From assembly GCF_050624435.1 (NCBI RefSeq), contig NC_134532.1, positions 122,048,070 through 122,112,069 on the forward strand: 64,000 nt of DNA, read 5' to 3'. The position numbers were made by a program, and so were the translations under genes. The notes under the pieces are model-generated. The model saw only the letters and a list, made by a program, of their open reading frames with translations, was not told the DNA's origin and did not search any database. Of the stretch, positions 35,119-45,002 are shown piece by piece; position 1 is the stretch's first letter; the number at the start of each line of letters is the position of its first letter. Source of the DNA: Tenrec ecaudatus (taxonomy: Eukaryota; Chordata; Mammalia; Afrosoricida; Tenrecidae).

Positions 35119-36529
35119 AAAGTCTTACCTCCTTGTAAAAGATTTGTTTTGCCATGTTTATACTCCTAATATAGACAATTTATTTAACCATACAACAAAT
35201 CTGTGATTGCCTATTATATCCCATGCAGTCAGCCAGGTGCTGGGAATTTATGACTAAGCAAAATGAAACTGTCTGAAAGAATGACGAAAATGTAGCAGAA
35301 GAACACAGAATTAGTACTGATGGGATAGCCACTGAAGGTGGGGGGGCTCACCTGCCATCAATTCCATATCAACTCAAGGCTGTATATTTTTTACAGAAGC
35401 AGAGTTTCCTCCCAGGGTTACCTCTTTGACCTTCCTTAAAATACTTGATCCATCTAAAATGGTTTTTCATATGGGGCAACATTTCCGAAAACATATTGCA
35501 AAGCTTCAGTATTTGAGATGTCCACATACATTTTGTTTAAAAGTTTTTTTTATTATTAACCCTGGCCTCACAAGGGATTTTGTCCATGATACCAAAACAA
35601 AAAAAAAAAAAAAGCCCCCTCCTCTTTTTTCTCTTCAAAGGACCCTAAAGAGATTAAGACAAATATATTACCGAGAAAACTTATCTACAGATCCCTACTG
35701 AGAGCAGAGACTGAACCCACTTTGTTTGGAATATCCCCATGCCTGTATTAGCTGGAACCCTAGTAGCAAGAGACCGTACCACTCTATCCTGATGGGCAAG
35801 GGCCTGCAAAAAGCAAGCTTAGAATGAATGCATTACATGACATGTCCAGAGGATACAGAATCCATCACAAAGGCAGAAGAACTGATGTTCAATAAGAGAA
35901 AAGACACCCTCTGCATTCTTACGAAAGGAATGCAAAGAGGAGTCTAGATCTTGGGGAAATGAATCTATATAGAGTGGGCAAAAGAAATGGTAAACATTTT
36001 TAGAAGTAATGAAGATTAAAAGGAATTTTTACTGAGTCCGCTGACTCGTGAAAAGTAGGATTACAATAGGTCCCAGGTTTTTGACAGAATTTACAATCTA
36101 GTTGTATAACCTTTCTGCGACCTGACCCAGCATCGTAGGGGTAGGCACAGAGCAATGCATTTAGATCATCCAAATTTGGGGTTCTGTCAAGCAGATCTAT
36201 TGAAGGAAAGTGTATCAGGGAATTTGAGATGTGGACAGTTGGATAATTTCACTGATTGTGGGACACAAACCAGTGACTGGGGCATGTGTAGCTGGGTTGA
36301 GGCTAATGGGCAGATTGAAAGTGGATAGATCAATGGTTTTTGTTTGAAGGCCTATTGGAGCTGTACAGGAGAGCTCTCAAGTTAGATTGGACACAGGGAA
36401 TGCTTAAATTAGTGACTTCTGATTCTAAAGCGACAGTGTGATGATGGTGAGAGGTACTATAGAAGGGAAAGATGCTGCCTCATAGCTGTAATTACAAAAT
36501 CATAAGCAGAATTATTGTTTATAGGTTCT
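35119..36529. other. Intergenic DNA, DNAJB14-LAMTOR3, first part
   Basis: An MIR/L2-like word block lies at about 35228-35260 (CAGCCAGGTGCTGGGAATTT). A T-run and an A-run (35541-35552, 35599-35613) are present. I recognise no gene, tandem array or named element in the remainder. Confidence 0.4.
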
Positions 36530-36955
36530 GTTACGATTTGAAGTAGTGTTTGAATGTGTGTGTAGGCTATGGTTCTCAGTAGTTTGGCATTTATGGTGCT
36601 TGGTGTTGATGTGATGATGTAGTGATCCTTATAATAAGATTTGATATAATTACTTTCATGATGAGATCTGTTATTAGCAGCTAATCAGTAAAAGGGTATT
36701 TCCTTGGGAGTGTGTCTTATAGCCAATCTATATGAACATTTGGCAAAGTTGTCTGGCTCTTCTATATCTGGGCTGATTCTAGTTCATTTGACGTCCACTT
36801 CTTTGGGCCCGAGCCTGTTGTTTTAGCTGCTGATACTGGGATTTTAATTTCCATAATTTGTGGGTTAGCAGCCTACCATCTGATCTAACAATGTTGAGTT
36901 AATCAAGCCTCCAGCCTAACATCTGATCCAGGGACTGGTGAGTCATTTCCTTGAG

Positions 36956-36956
36956 A

Positions 36957-36988
<32 letters not shown>

Positions 36989-37000
36989 TACACACACACA
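36956..37000 (+). repeat. (CA)n microsatellite
   Basis: About 45 bases of CA units broken by TCACATA, at the end of the LTR-like stretch. Confidence 0.95.
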
Positions 37001-37973
37001 AGCTTCACTGGGTTTGGATTTCTAGGGAACCACCCAGCCTTAGACATTTGGTACCAAGAATGGTTCTACAGAAACAAAATAATAAAGATGAGCTTTCCAA
37101 ACTAGCTCTCAAGTCAGTAACCTTAAAGGCACTGATAATTCCACTTCAATTAGTGATGAGGTTACTACTAATCCATGTGTGAGATGGCAACATTAGAATT
37201 CACAATATCATAACCAAGAGATCAAGTTTGAGTGAGAAGAGAGGCTCTACGTGTGTATGTTTTATACTTTTCTGCAGTTTTCTCGGAATAAGTACAGGGA
37301 AGCTGGTCAATTGATCCTACTTAACACTAGACAAAGTATTGAAAGGGCTTTGGAATCAGCTCGAATGCCACATAAACCAACCCCAGTTATCACTTGTACC
37401 CCGAGGAAAATTATTTCTTGCAGTAACTGAGCTGGTAATGACAAATATCAAACCCAGAGTCTTACAGTGAGAGTGGCTGGATTGCAGGGCCAGTTATCTT
37501 CCCCACCTCAAATGAAGTCTGAAGTTATAGGGAGAGCACTGATTAGGAAGAAGTGGGATTCTGAAAAATAGATAGGGATATAGAAGTAGGTAATTGAAAG
37601 CTAGGGACATAGAGTCTCTACATTTCTTTAAATCACGCCAGCCAAGAGAACCTGGCCCCCATCTAATGAGATTAACCCAGCTGCGCCTGGTGAGTCTTTG
37701 TCTGGAGTGGCACATGGAGTGTTGTCTGGGGCATCACCTGAGGCAAATTTCCACTTTCAGAACTAAAATTAGACGAGTTCCAGCAAGCCTGAAAGGTGAA
37801 GTGCAAATTGTACCCAGGAAGAGGTAAGGTACACTGTAAAATAATTTCTTGATTTTTTAAAAATATTTATAAGCAAACCTGGATAATGGGAATGACTGCT
37901 AAGTATGTAGGATAGTAATACAAAGAACATAAATGTGCATCACTCTGAGTTTACTGATACGGACCCTCTAAGC

Positions 37974-38148
37974 CAGCGGTTCTCAATCTACCTAATGCCG
38001 CCACCCTTTAGTACAGGTGACCCTGCAACCACAGAATTATGGTCGTTGATACTTCATAACTAATTTTCCTACTCATAAATCGGGTGACCCCTGTGAAAGG
38101 GTTGTTGGACTCTCAAAGGGGTGGCGACCCAGAGGTTGAGAACTGCTG
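37974..38148 (+). mobile_element. SPIN-like non-autonomous hAT element, copy 3
   Basis: The element begins CAGCGGTTCTCAATCTACCT and ends AGGTTGAGAACTGCTG. The flanks CTCTAAGC (37966-37973) and CTCTAAAC (38149-38156) are an 8-bp duplication with one difference. At 175 bp, its centre is shorter than in copy 2. It lies inside the ERVL-like relic. Confidence 0.85.
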
Positions 38149-38748
38149 CTCTAAACACTGATTCTTGATTGTTTCAGCAGGAGAGTTGAGGAAAAGTTCT
38201 AATAGTTGGTTCATGGAATAATGGATTACACAATAGCCTTACACTAAATCAATCTGAGGTACCAGAACAGTCTTGGTACACTGTCGAAGTAGATATATGA
38301 CACTTAGAGAAATGTGCGTGTTAGAGTGTACTTCTCAGGCTAGGTAAATCATAAATCTCCAGATGGGGTACCCAGAAGACACAGTTTACCACATTGAGGG
38401 ACAACTTTGTGAATAATACTGCTGTGATTGCTCTTTTATCTAAGTTGGATTTGACAGTTGGACTTGCCCTCATTGAATCAAGACACCTAACTACAATGGA
38501 GCCGGTTAGGCCCTGTGATGATGGGGGGCAAGTGGCAGCACTGCTTTGACAGAAAAGTTGGATGGAGTGATAGCAGAACCAAAGTAGTAATCTAATCATC
38601 AGACTAGCCTGGCTTGAATGGACTTATGATGGCCCTAGGAAGGAAACGGGTGAGAAAACTATTAAATATTGACTTGGCCTGTATAACAGGAATAATTCTA
38701 GATCAAGTGAACAGCAGATTTACCTGAAGCACCAGATTAGAAAGTCAC

Positions 38749-39424
38749 TTCCCCCCCAATCATTTCCCAGACTGGAGCTTACAGATTCTTGAATGATGTA
38801 AAGGCCAGATGTGCATGAGAAAGGTCTTCAATTTCCTGCAAAAATGTGTACTGTTAATCTTTCTCCCAGCCTTCCCCAATGGGATTACAGCATTTTAAAA
38901 GAGTAACTATTCATTAGAGAAAGGGAATAATCAGTGTCAGATTACTATACCAGGAGAAACTAAAGTGTCACTGTGACTCAATAATCACAGGGGGATATAA
39001 GGAAGTCAGGTCATTAACGGAGTCATAGGTCACATTGGTCTCATCCATTCTGTAATGACTTCCCAGTTCCTGAAAGCATAATTAGAACAGACATGCTCAG
39101 CAACCAGTAGAACTCCCATATTGGATCCCTAACATATTGAATAAGGACTGATAGTAGGTAAGAGTCGAGTGGAGGGCATTAGAACATTCCCTAGGGAAAC
39201 AGGAAACGAAAAGCAATACTGGGAAGGTTGTAGAGATTGGTGTCACTCTCAGGATTTACAGGATGCAGAGGTGGTAATTCCCACCACATCCTCATGTAAG
39301 TCACCTACTTGCAAAAAACGAAATCAGATGGATCTTGGAGAATGAGTCATAAACACCAATTTGGTGGTGACCCCAATTACAAATGCTGTTCAAAAGAATA
39401 TTTCACAATTTCCCTTCAGGCACA
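38749..39424 (+). pseudogene. ERVL-like pol remnant
   Basis: This holds decayed coding-derived sequence in several frames. The most recognisable block, at 39265-39400, has the order of the ERVL protease/reverse transcriptase junction. Stops and frameshifts prevent translation, and nothing suggests expression. Confidence 0.4.
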
Positions 39425-39544
39425 ATACTGTCTTTGATAGGATAATACCTTTAAACTTATGAACTATTATAACCTATATGATATAAACTTAGAGGATAAT
39501 ATCTTTAAACTTATTATAAATTAATATAACTTATTATTCAAATT

Positions 39545-39876
39545 TGTGCCCCAACCAATAAAGCTAATGATTAATCAATTGATTAATTCTATCCAATTCT
39601 TTGATCAGAAACTGATCAAACATGCAAATAAGCATTGAGAATTATTGGCAATTGGTATACACGAGTTGGAAACAAACGGGAACAATCAGTAGTTGGAAAA
39701 TACAGTGATAAAAATGCAGCTGGAGATGGCATAATAGACTTGTGAAGAAAAACAACGAAATTGAAAGACCATTTTCAGTAACATAAATGGTGACAATCCA
39801 AAAAGATTTCACCAGGTGGAATACACCTGACTCTCCCTGTGGGAAGAGACAATATCTTCTGTCAAAAGGAGGCCAA
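39545..39876 (+). mobile_element. RTE (BovB-type) fragment, left of insertion
   Basis: Sense-strand endonuclease-region words are present: CTGATCAAACATGCAAATAA, GGAACAATCAGTAGTTGGAA, ACCAGGTGGAATACACCTGA and CTGTGGGAAGAGACAATATC. The copy resumes at 41561 after the inserted retroelement. Confidence 0.75.
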
Positions 39877-41560
39877 AGACAGAGAAGACTGTAGGGCTGA
39901 CAGCCGCTTGAGACATGATTTCCCCTCGCTGGAGCACACTGCAGCAGAGGACAATTCTGGGGACACACGGTGGGGAGTGAGTCTGCTCTAAACCCCCCCA
40001 CAGTGGGGCGAACCAAGAAGGAATATAACAGATCAGCAACGGGAGCAAAGCCAAGCCACAAAGCCCCTGAGGAGCCCCCCAAATAGACTTCAAGCTAGGA
40101 GGGACAGTTCCCAGAACCCCCCAGGACCAGTAGGGAGATAGTCATAAAGGTCGGCGGACAGACCTGGAATTACGTAGGCTTTCTCAGTATTTTTGTTCTC
40201 TTATTCTTTTTTTTGTCTCTGTTATTGTTTTGCCTGCCTATATACGGTAGGCATGGGAAGCAAGCCTGAGGAGAAAGCAACAGATAACAGTTCCGCAGGG
40301 AGTGTGGGAGGGTGAGGAGGGAGAGGGGGGAGTGGGGTGGGCAGGAGGTGGAGACTGGGGAAAGAAGTCGTGAGCAAAGGAATTAAGCAACAACAAGGAC
40401 ATAGTGATCCTGAGGGTGTTGGTATAATAGCAAGCTAGCTGAGAGGAATTACTAGGAGGCAGAAGAAGGGTGGATGTGATGACAAGAGAGCAGAAAGGTA
40501 AAAGGAAATAGGAAAAATCTAGGAAGCAAAACTATGGATAGAGGTATAAACAGTTGTGTAAATATGTACATATAATAATTCCTAAAAATAGGATATTGGC
40601 CTATATACATATATTTATTTGACAGTACATTGAGGGAGTGGATGGACTTTGGGCCTCTGCTCAAGCCCTCCTTCACTGCAAGAACACTTTGTTCTAACAA
40701 CCTGGAATTCTGTGAGGCACACTCCCAGCACGATCACTGAAGACAAAATGGGTGCACAGCAAATGTGAAGAAAGCGATGGTGACTGGCTATCAAAAGATA
40801 TACCGTCTGGGTCTCAAAGGCTTGAAGTTAAACAACCAGCCATGGAGCAGGGAAGCAACAATCCCACATGAAAGAAGCACACCAGCCTGTTTGATCATGA
40901 AGTGTCAACGAGATCAGGTAACAGGCATCAGAAGACCCAAAACACACAAATAAAAAAACATTGTTGTGAATGAGGGGGGTTGGAACAGAGACCCAAAACC
41001 CATCTGTAGACAATGGGACATCCCCTTACAGAAGGGTCACAAGGAAGGGATGTGTTGACCAAGGTGCAGCATAGCACAGAAGAAACTACTCTAGCACCAA
41101 TGAAACTACCCATTATGCCTCTGGTTCTTTGAGGCTTCCTCACCACCCATCATCATGACCCCAGTCCTGCCTTTCAGTTCCGGCAAGACCAGAGCAGTTA
41201 AGAGTTCACAACACACGGAACCCTTCAGTAACAGAAATGGGAGTAGCGATACCAGGACGGTAGAGGGAAGGGGGAAACCATCACAAGATCAACGCATAAC
41301 CACCAGCCGAGGGGGATGAACAACAGAAACCATGGGGGAAATAAGACAATGCTCAGTGTAAGATATGAAAATAATAATAATTTATCAAGGGGTCATGAGG
41401 TGGGGAAGGAGGAAAAAAGAGCTGATGCCAAGGTCTCAAATAGAAAGTAAATATAAAATAATGATGGCAGCGTGTGTACAAATATGCTTGATACAGTTGA
41501 TGTATGGATTGTTATAGGAGTTGTAAGAGCTCCCAATAAAATGATCTTTTAAAAAAAAAA
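39877..41560 (+). mobile_element. Poly(A) retroelement family, copy E, longest copy (about 1.7 kb)
   Basis: This is the longest member here. The 5' part (39877-40420) has AGACAGAGAAGACTGTAGGG, a GC-rich block and a G-rich purine tract (GGGAGGGTGAGGAGGGAGAG). The middle (40700-41150) carries GGTGCACAGCAAATGTGAAG, GGCTATCAAAAGATATACC and AGAAGCACACCAGCCTG. The 3' part ends TAAGAGCTCCCAATAAAATG, ATC and a poly(A) run at 41549-41561. No reading frame of meaningful length follows its sense strand, so it is non-autonomous. It is inserted in an RTE. GAGGCCAA at 39869-39876 and 41567-41574 may be the duplicated target. Confidence 0.7.
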
Positions 41561-41930
41561 AGACCAGAGGCCAACTGGGGAAGATACCATCAATTGCTCA
41601 TTCTGCTTCAGTCTGAGGTGGAAGAAAAACAAATCTGAGAGACAAAATATAACCTCCAGCAAATCCCCCCTGAATGTAGAGAACATCTCAAGAACATATT
41701 TGATGAACTTAACATTCATGACAAAGACCTGAATTATAGGATAACATCAAGAACATTATAGATGAAGGAAAGGTGAAAAGTCCAAAAAAGGGGCCAGAAG
41801 AGACTCTGAAGCATGCTCTTGAATGTAGAGCAGCTAAGCAAATACAAGAAATGTTCATGTAATAAAGCTGGAGAAGACAAAGGACAGTATTATAATAAGT
41901 TGCACTATGAATGATGCCATGTATTTGATT
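41561..41930 (+). mobile_element. RTE (BovB-type) fragment, right of insertion
   Basis: This continues the copy broken at 39876: AGACCAGAGGCCAACTGGGG, CCATCAATTGCTCATTCTGC, CTGAATGTAGAGAACATCTC and AGAAGAGACTCTGAAGCATG. The order is as expected for the region between endonuclease and reverse transcriptase. It ends near 41930. Confidence 0.75.
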
Positions 41931-41984
41931 CAGCCTCATAGTGACCTTGTGGGGCTAGAACACTTTCTGTTTCTCACTGCACTT

Positions 41985-42216
41985 GAGTCAACTCTGACTC
42001 ATAGCGAGCCTATAGGACAGGGAGGACTGCCCCTGTGGATTTCTGAGACAACCTTTTGGGAGTAGAAAGCTTCGCCGTGCTCCCATGGAAAAACTGCTGA
42101 CTTGCAGATAGCAGCCCAGAGACATGTGTCTCCTGCAAAGCTGTGGGAGGTTTGAGCCACTGACCTTTCAGTAGCTGCCTAACCAAGCCTTTAACCACTG
42201 CACCATGCAGGCTTCC
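41985..42216 (-). repeat. AfroSINE-type SINE, antisense
   Basis: GAGTCAACTCTGACTCATAG at the left, GGACAGGGAGGACTGCCCCT in the body, GGTTTGAGCCACTGACCTTT (reversed B box) and CACTGCACCATGCAGGCTTC at the right end. Confidence 0.8.
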
Positions 42217-42731
42217 TGACTGTGATGTAAGCCGCCTTCTTGTTGCACTATAGAGGGAGCAGAGAAAACGGTTATGCATAAATCAGTTAAGAGAATTTCT
42301 GTTCTATTTGAAAGGCTTCTCTAGTGTTCAATTTTTTAAAAATTAACTGTTTATACATGCTGTCCTTCTGACAGCTAAAGTGTAGGTTTAAAGGGTTGTT
42401 TTTAAAAAGTAGAACTAAAAAAATTTGAAGTGGAATTACTTCATAGTTGAATTTTTTTTAATTTATGGTAAATTACTTAGTTTGAACTCATGTATAGAGA
42501 TGATAGTATCCTTTGAAATACTTCCCCCCGAAAAGAGAAATATTTCAAAGGACACATTTTTGTATTCAAAATTAGCTATGCCTGTTTAGAATTATAATTA
42601 GTTTCTGAGGCCTCATAGTTCAATATGTGAATATTTCCCTCTGTAATGCTATGGCATTTTTATAGTTATGCCTTCATTAAAAATAGCTATGTTAAAAAAT
42701 AAACTTAAATAAAAAGTCAAAATCAAAACCA

Positions 42732-42931
42732 TTGCTCTTGAGTCAATGCCGACTTAAAATGATTCCATTGGACAGAATAGAACTAACTGCCTGCATAAGG
42801 TTTCAAGGCTGTGATTTCTAATGCAGTAAGTAAGCTCTCACACCGTTCTCCACTGGAGCTGGCTGGGGGGTTGAAATACTACCTTTTGGGTTAGCAGTGG
42901 AGCGCTTTAACCATTGCATCACTTGGAGTCA
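42732..42931 (-). repeat. AfroSINE-type SINE, antisense
   Basis: TTGCTCTTGAGTCAATGCCG at the left, AAGGTTTCAAGGCTGTGATT in the body and GCGCTTTAACCATTGCATCA at the right. The body wording (TTTCAAGGCTGT) differs from most copies here and marks another subfamily. Confidence 0.75.
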
Positions 42932-42951
42932 TTATTAAGCCAGAGGCATGT

Positions 42952-43105
42952 TGTTGTTAGGTGTCATCAGACTGACTCCAATTCATAGTAACCCTATGAA
43001 CATCTAAAATAAACCCCACTGCGTCCTGTACCAGCCTCACAGTTTTATTTGAGCCCATTATTGCAGCCACTGCATCAATTTATCTCATTGAAGGCCTTTC
43101 TTGTT
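42952..43105 (-). mobile_element. RTE (BovB-type) 3'-end fragment, antisense
   Basis: TTGTTGTTAGGTGTCATCAG, then CCCATTATTGCAGCCACTGC and ATCAATTTATCTCATTGAAG. These are the reversed 3' end of the RTE family, of the same type as the start of 4244-5739. Confidence 0.7.
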
Positions 43106-43121
43106 GTTTCTTTTTTTGTTT

Positions 43122-43540
43122 GGTTTGGTTTTAATCATTTTTAGGGGCTCCTACAAGTCATCACAATCCATACATACATCAATTGTGTAAAGCACATTTG
43201 TACATTCATTTGCTGTCCACTTAAGCCCTTGGCATCAGCTCATTTCCCCCTCCTTCCCCGCTCCCCCCTCTCTCATGAACCCTCGATAATTTATAAATTA
43301 TTATTTTGTCATACCTTACACTGTCCGACATCTCCCTTCACCCACTTTTCAGTTGTCCATCCCCCAGGGAGGAGGGTTATATGTAGATCCTTGTAATCGG
43401 TTCCCCCTTTCTACCCTACCCTCCCTGCACAATCCCGGTATTGCCATCCTCACCACTGGTCCTGAAGGGATCATCTGCCCTGGATTCCCTGTGTTTCCAG
43501 TTGCTATCTGTACCAGTGTACATCGTCTGGTCTAGCCCAC
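43122..43540 (-). mobile_element. Poly(A) retroelement family, copy F, antisense
   Basis: It reads reversed from TTTAATCATTTTTAGGGGCT through CACAATCCATACATACATCA, the C-rich tract (CCCCCTCCTTCCCCGCTCCC), GATCCTTGTAATCGGTTCCC and GGTCCTGAAGGGATCATCTG to CTGTACCAGTGTACATCGTC. It is truncated after that. Confidence 0.78.
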
Positions 43541-44323
43541 AGGGATTTCTTCCCTGCCCTTTGGGTTGCTATGATCTGCTACCCTGTGTCATGGTCATTA
43601 TGATTCGGAATCCACTCCATGGTGGTGAGTTTGGGTTTTTCTTAGAGGAAGGTTAGGTCAAAGAGTGAGGAAGCCAGAGGACGAGGGACCAGACACCTGG
43701 AACGCATAGAGCACCTCTTAAAACCAAAGACTTTCCTGCCCAAAAGATCAAGAACGCGGAGACTGAGAAGGCCTGGTGAATGGAGTGGGTTTCCCCCTTT
43801 TCCTTATTTGTTAAGGCTCCTACCATCTACCGTAGGTGTTTTGCAAATGCAAACAAGCAAGGCACCAGCAAAAAAATATTCGAGGTAATGTGTGGAAGGC
43901 AAGCCCACAAGCCAATGAGCCCAGGTGGCGCAATGCCTTCCTTTAAAGAAGCAGAGGCTTGGGGTACTCAAGGGGCTCAGAGAGCGCTCCAAAAAGTCCT
44001 CGACTCCATCTAACCAAGAGCCTTAAGAAAGCAAAAGGACAGGTGACAATTGGGATCAGAAAGGCGCAGATCTGAAATTTCTAATCCTGGGTCATCGATC
44101 TACTGCTTGCTGTTCAGCCGGTAACGCGCTCCCTTCAAATCTCTTCCTTTGCAAGAATAGTTTTTGAAGATACGCACTGTACGCGGGATTACGTTTAGGC
44201 CCGTTCTCTCTACAAAACCGTGTTCTTGCACAAAACCTTGTGCACATTTTTCAGGAAGATTTACCCAGGCCCTGGGCCTCTCTAGCAATCTTCTGTTCAG
44301 CACTGCGGGCGGGCTGGAAAGTG
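43541..44323. other. LAMTOR3 upstream flank
   Basis: Unique-looking sequence with rising GC content toward 44,300. I see no repeat or exon, and minus-strand open frames here are chance products of GC richness. Confidence 0.4.
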
Positions 44324-44460
44324 GAGCGGGGCTACACGGAGGGGCGGGGCTGTGTGGGAGCGGGGCTGCGTGGGGCGGGGCTGCGTGGGGACGGGGCTGC
44401 GTGGGGCGGGGCTGCACGGAGGGGCGTGCCCGCGTGGGGGCGGGGCTGCGTGGGCGGGGT
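44324..44460 (+). repeat. GC-box minisatellite in the LAMTOR3 promoter
   Basis: About eight imperfect units of 15-19 bp with the core GGCGGGGCTGCGTGG. Each contains a GGGGCGGGG- or GGCGGGGC-type SP1/KLF site. The array begins about 240 bp upstream of the inferred transcription start. Confidence 0.9.
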
Positions 44461-44566
44461 GGCGCCGCGGCTCCTAGCTGGGTTTCCGCTCTCGGTCCCC
44501 GGAAATCGCGAGTCACCGGCGTTCAGGGCGCCTGATTTGCTTCCTGAAGAGCCGACGGGGTTACGA

Positions 44567-44576
44567 GTCACGTGAT
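44567..44576 (+). promoter_or_regulatory. LAMTOR3: CLEAR-like E-box GTCACGTGAT
   Basis: This is one base from the CLEAR consensus GTCACGTGAC bound by TFEB/TFE3, with an intact CACGTG core. It lies about 100 bp before the first splice donor of LAMTOR3. LAMTOR3 is a lysosomal Ragulator subunit, so control by TFEB is plausible but not shown. USF or MYC/MAX could use the same core. Confidence 0.5.
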
Positions 44577-44665
44577 GACTGTTTGCAGAGGAGTCTGTGT
44601 CTGAGGCTGCTCCTGACGTGACACACAGCCGAGTGAACCGCGTATCCCCGGGAGTGAAAGCCCAG
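44577..44665 (+). other. LAMTOR3: LAMTOR3 exon 1, non-coding (5' limit unknown)
   Basis: The sequence GTGAAAGCCCAG|GTAACTG at 44665/44666 is a good donor. The matching acceptor TTTCTCTTCCAG ends at 44957. The exon is 5' untranslated, and its start cannot be read from sequence. If transcription starts above 44575, an upstream ATG at 44575 opens a ten-codon frame ending at 44604. Confidence 0.55.
44614..44621 (+). promoter_or_regulatory. LAMTOR3: CRE-like site TGACGTGA
   Basis: One mismatch from the CREB/ATF octamer TGACGTCA, 38 bp downstream of the E-box and inside the CpG island. Confidence 0.4.
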
Positions 44666-44957
44666 GTAACTGTCGCCGCATTGCCGGGCATAGTTTGTGC
44701 CGGGAAAGCGAGGGAGGGCGGTTGGCGAGGAAAACGGAAGAGGAGAGGACGCCACTTCTCTTCTCCAACCAGAGGCCCAGATCCGGGCAAGGGCGGAGTG
44801 GGGCAAGGCATCCCGGCCGCCTGCCTAGGCCTTGGGGAACTCCAGTTCCTTCGGCCTCCGGGATCCGAGGCTCCGACGTGGGACTGAATCCCCGCTTGGC
44901 TGGGTGGAGAGGGCGAGGACGCTTTGTGGGAATAGTCACCAAGGGTTTCTCTTCCAG

Positions 44958-45002
44958 GAGTGGAGCTTGAGCTGCGTGAGAAAGGGGCTCATCATGGCGG
45001 AT
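44958..45002 (+). CDS. LAMTOR3: LAMTOR3 exon 2 with start codon
   Basis: The exon follows the CTTCCAG acceptor. It carries 36 bases of 5' UTR, then ATG GCG GAT (Met-Ala-Asp) at 44994-45002, and the donor GTGAGTTG. Only three residues are coded here. Confidence 0.88.

Larger units (their letters stand above)
36530..39425 (+). mobile_element. ERVL-like endogenous retrovirus relic (LTR-like end plus decayed internal region)
   Basis: The first about 480 bp (36530-37010) resemble an ERVL-class LTR. They include AGCAGCTAATCAGTAAAAGG, TTCCTTGGGAGTGTG and, after a CA repeat, a TTCACTGGGTTTGG terminus. The sequence after about 37050 follows the order of ERVL internal sequence. Near 39255-39425 a short stretch resembles the start of the ERVL reverse transcriptase, with frameshifts. 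No intact frame is present, no 3' LTR was found, and an RTE copy follows at 39545. A SPIN-like element interrupts it at 37974. It is ancient and non-functional. The class is inferred from memory of the family. Confidence 0.5.
44300..44910. promoter_or_regulatory. LAMTOR3: CpG-island promoter of LAMTOR3
   Basis: This is a GC-rich stretch with dense CpG in otherwise AT-rich DNA. It covers the GC-box array, a CLEAR-like E-box (44567), a CRE-like site (44614), the inferred first exon and its donor. I see no TATA box, which fits a housekeeping gene. Limits are by eye. Confidence 0.8.

Noticed and set aside
39642..40093. 146-codon minus-strand reading frame
   Set aside because: It crosses the junction between the RTE fragment and the inserted retroelement, so it cannot be an inherited gene.
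44100..44942. Several long minus-strand reading frames (up to 159 codons) across the LAMTOR3 promoter
   Set aside because: They arise from GC-rich, stop-poor tandem sequence, show repeated Pro/Ala/Arg composition and have no splice or conservation support.
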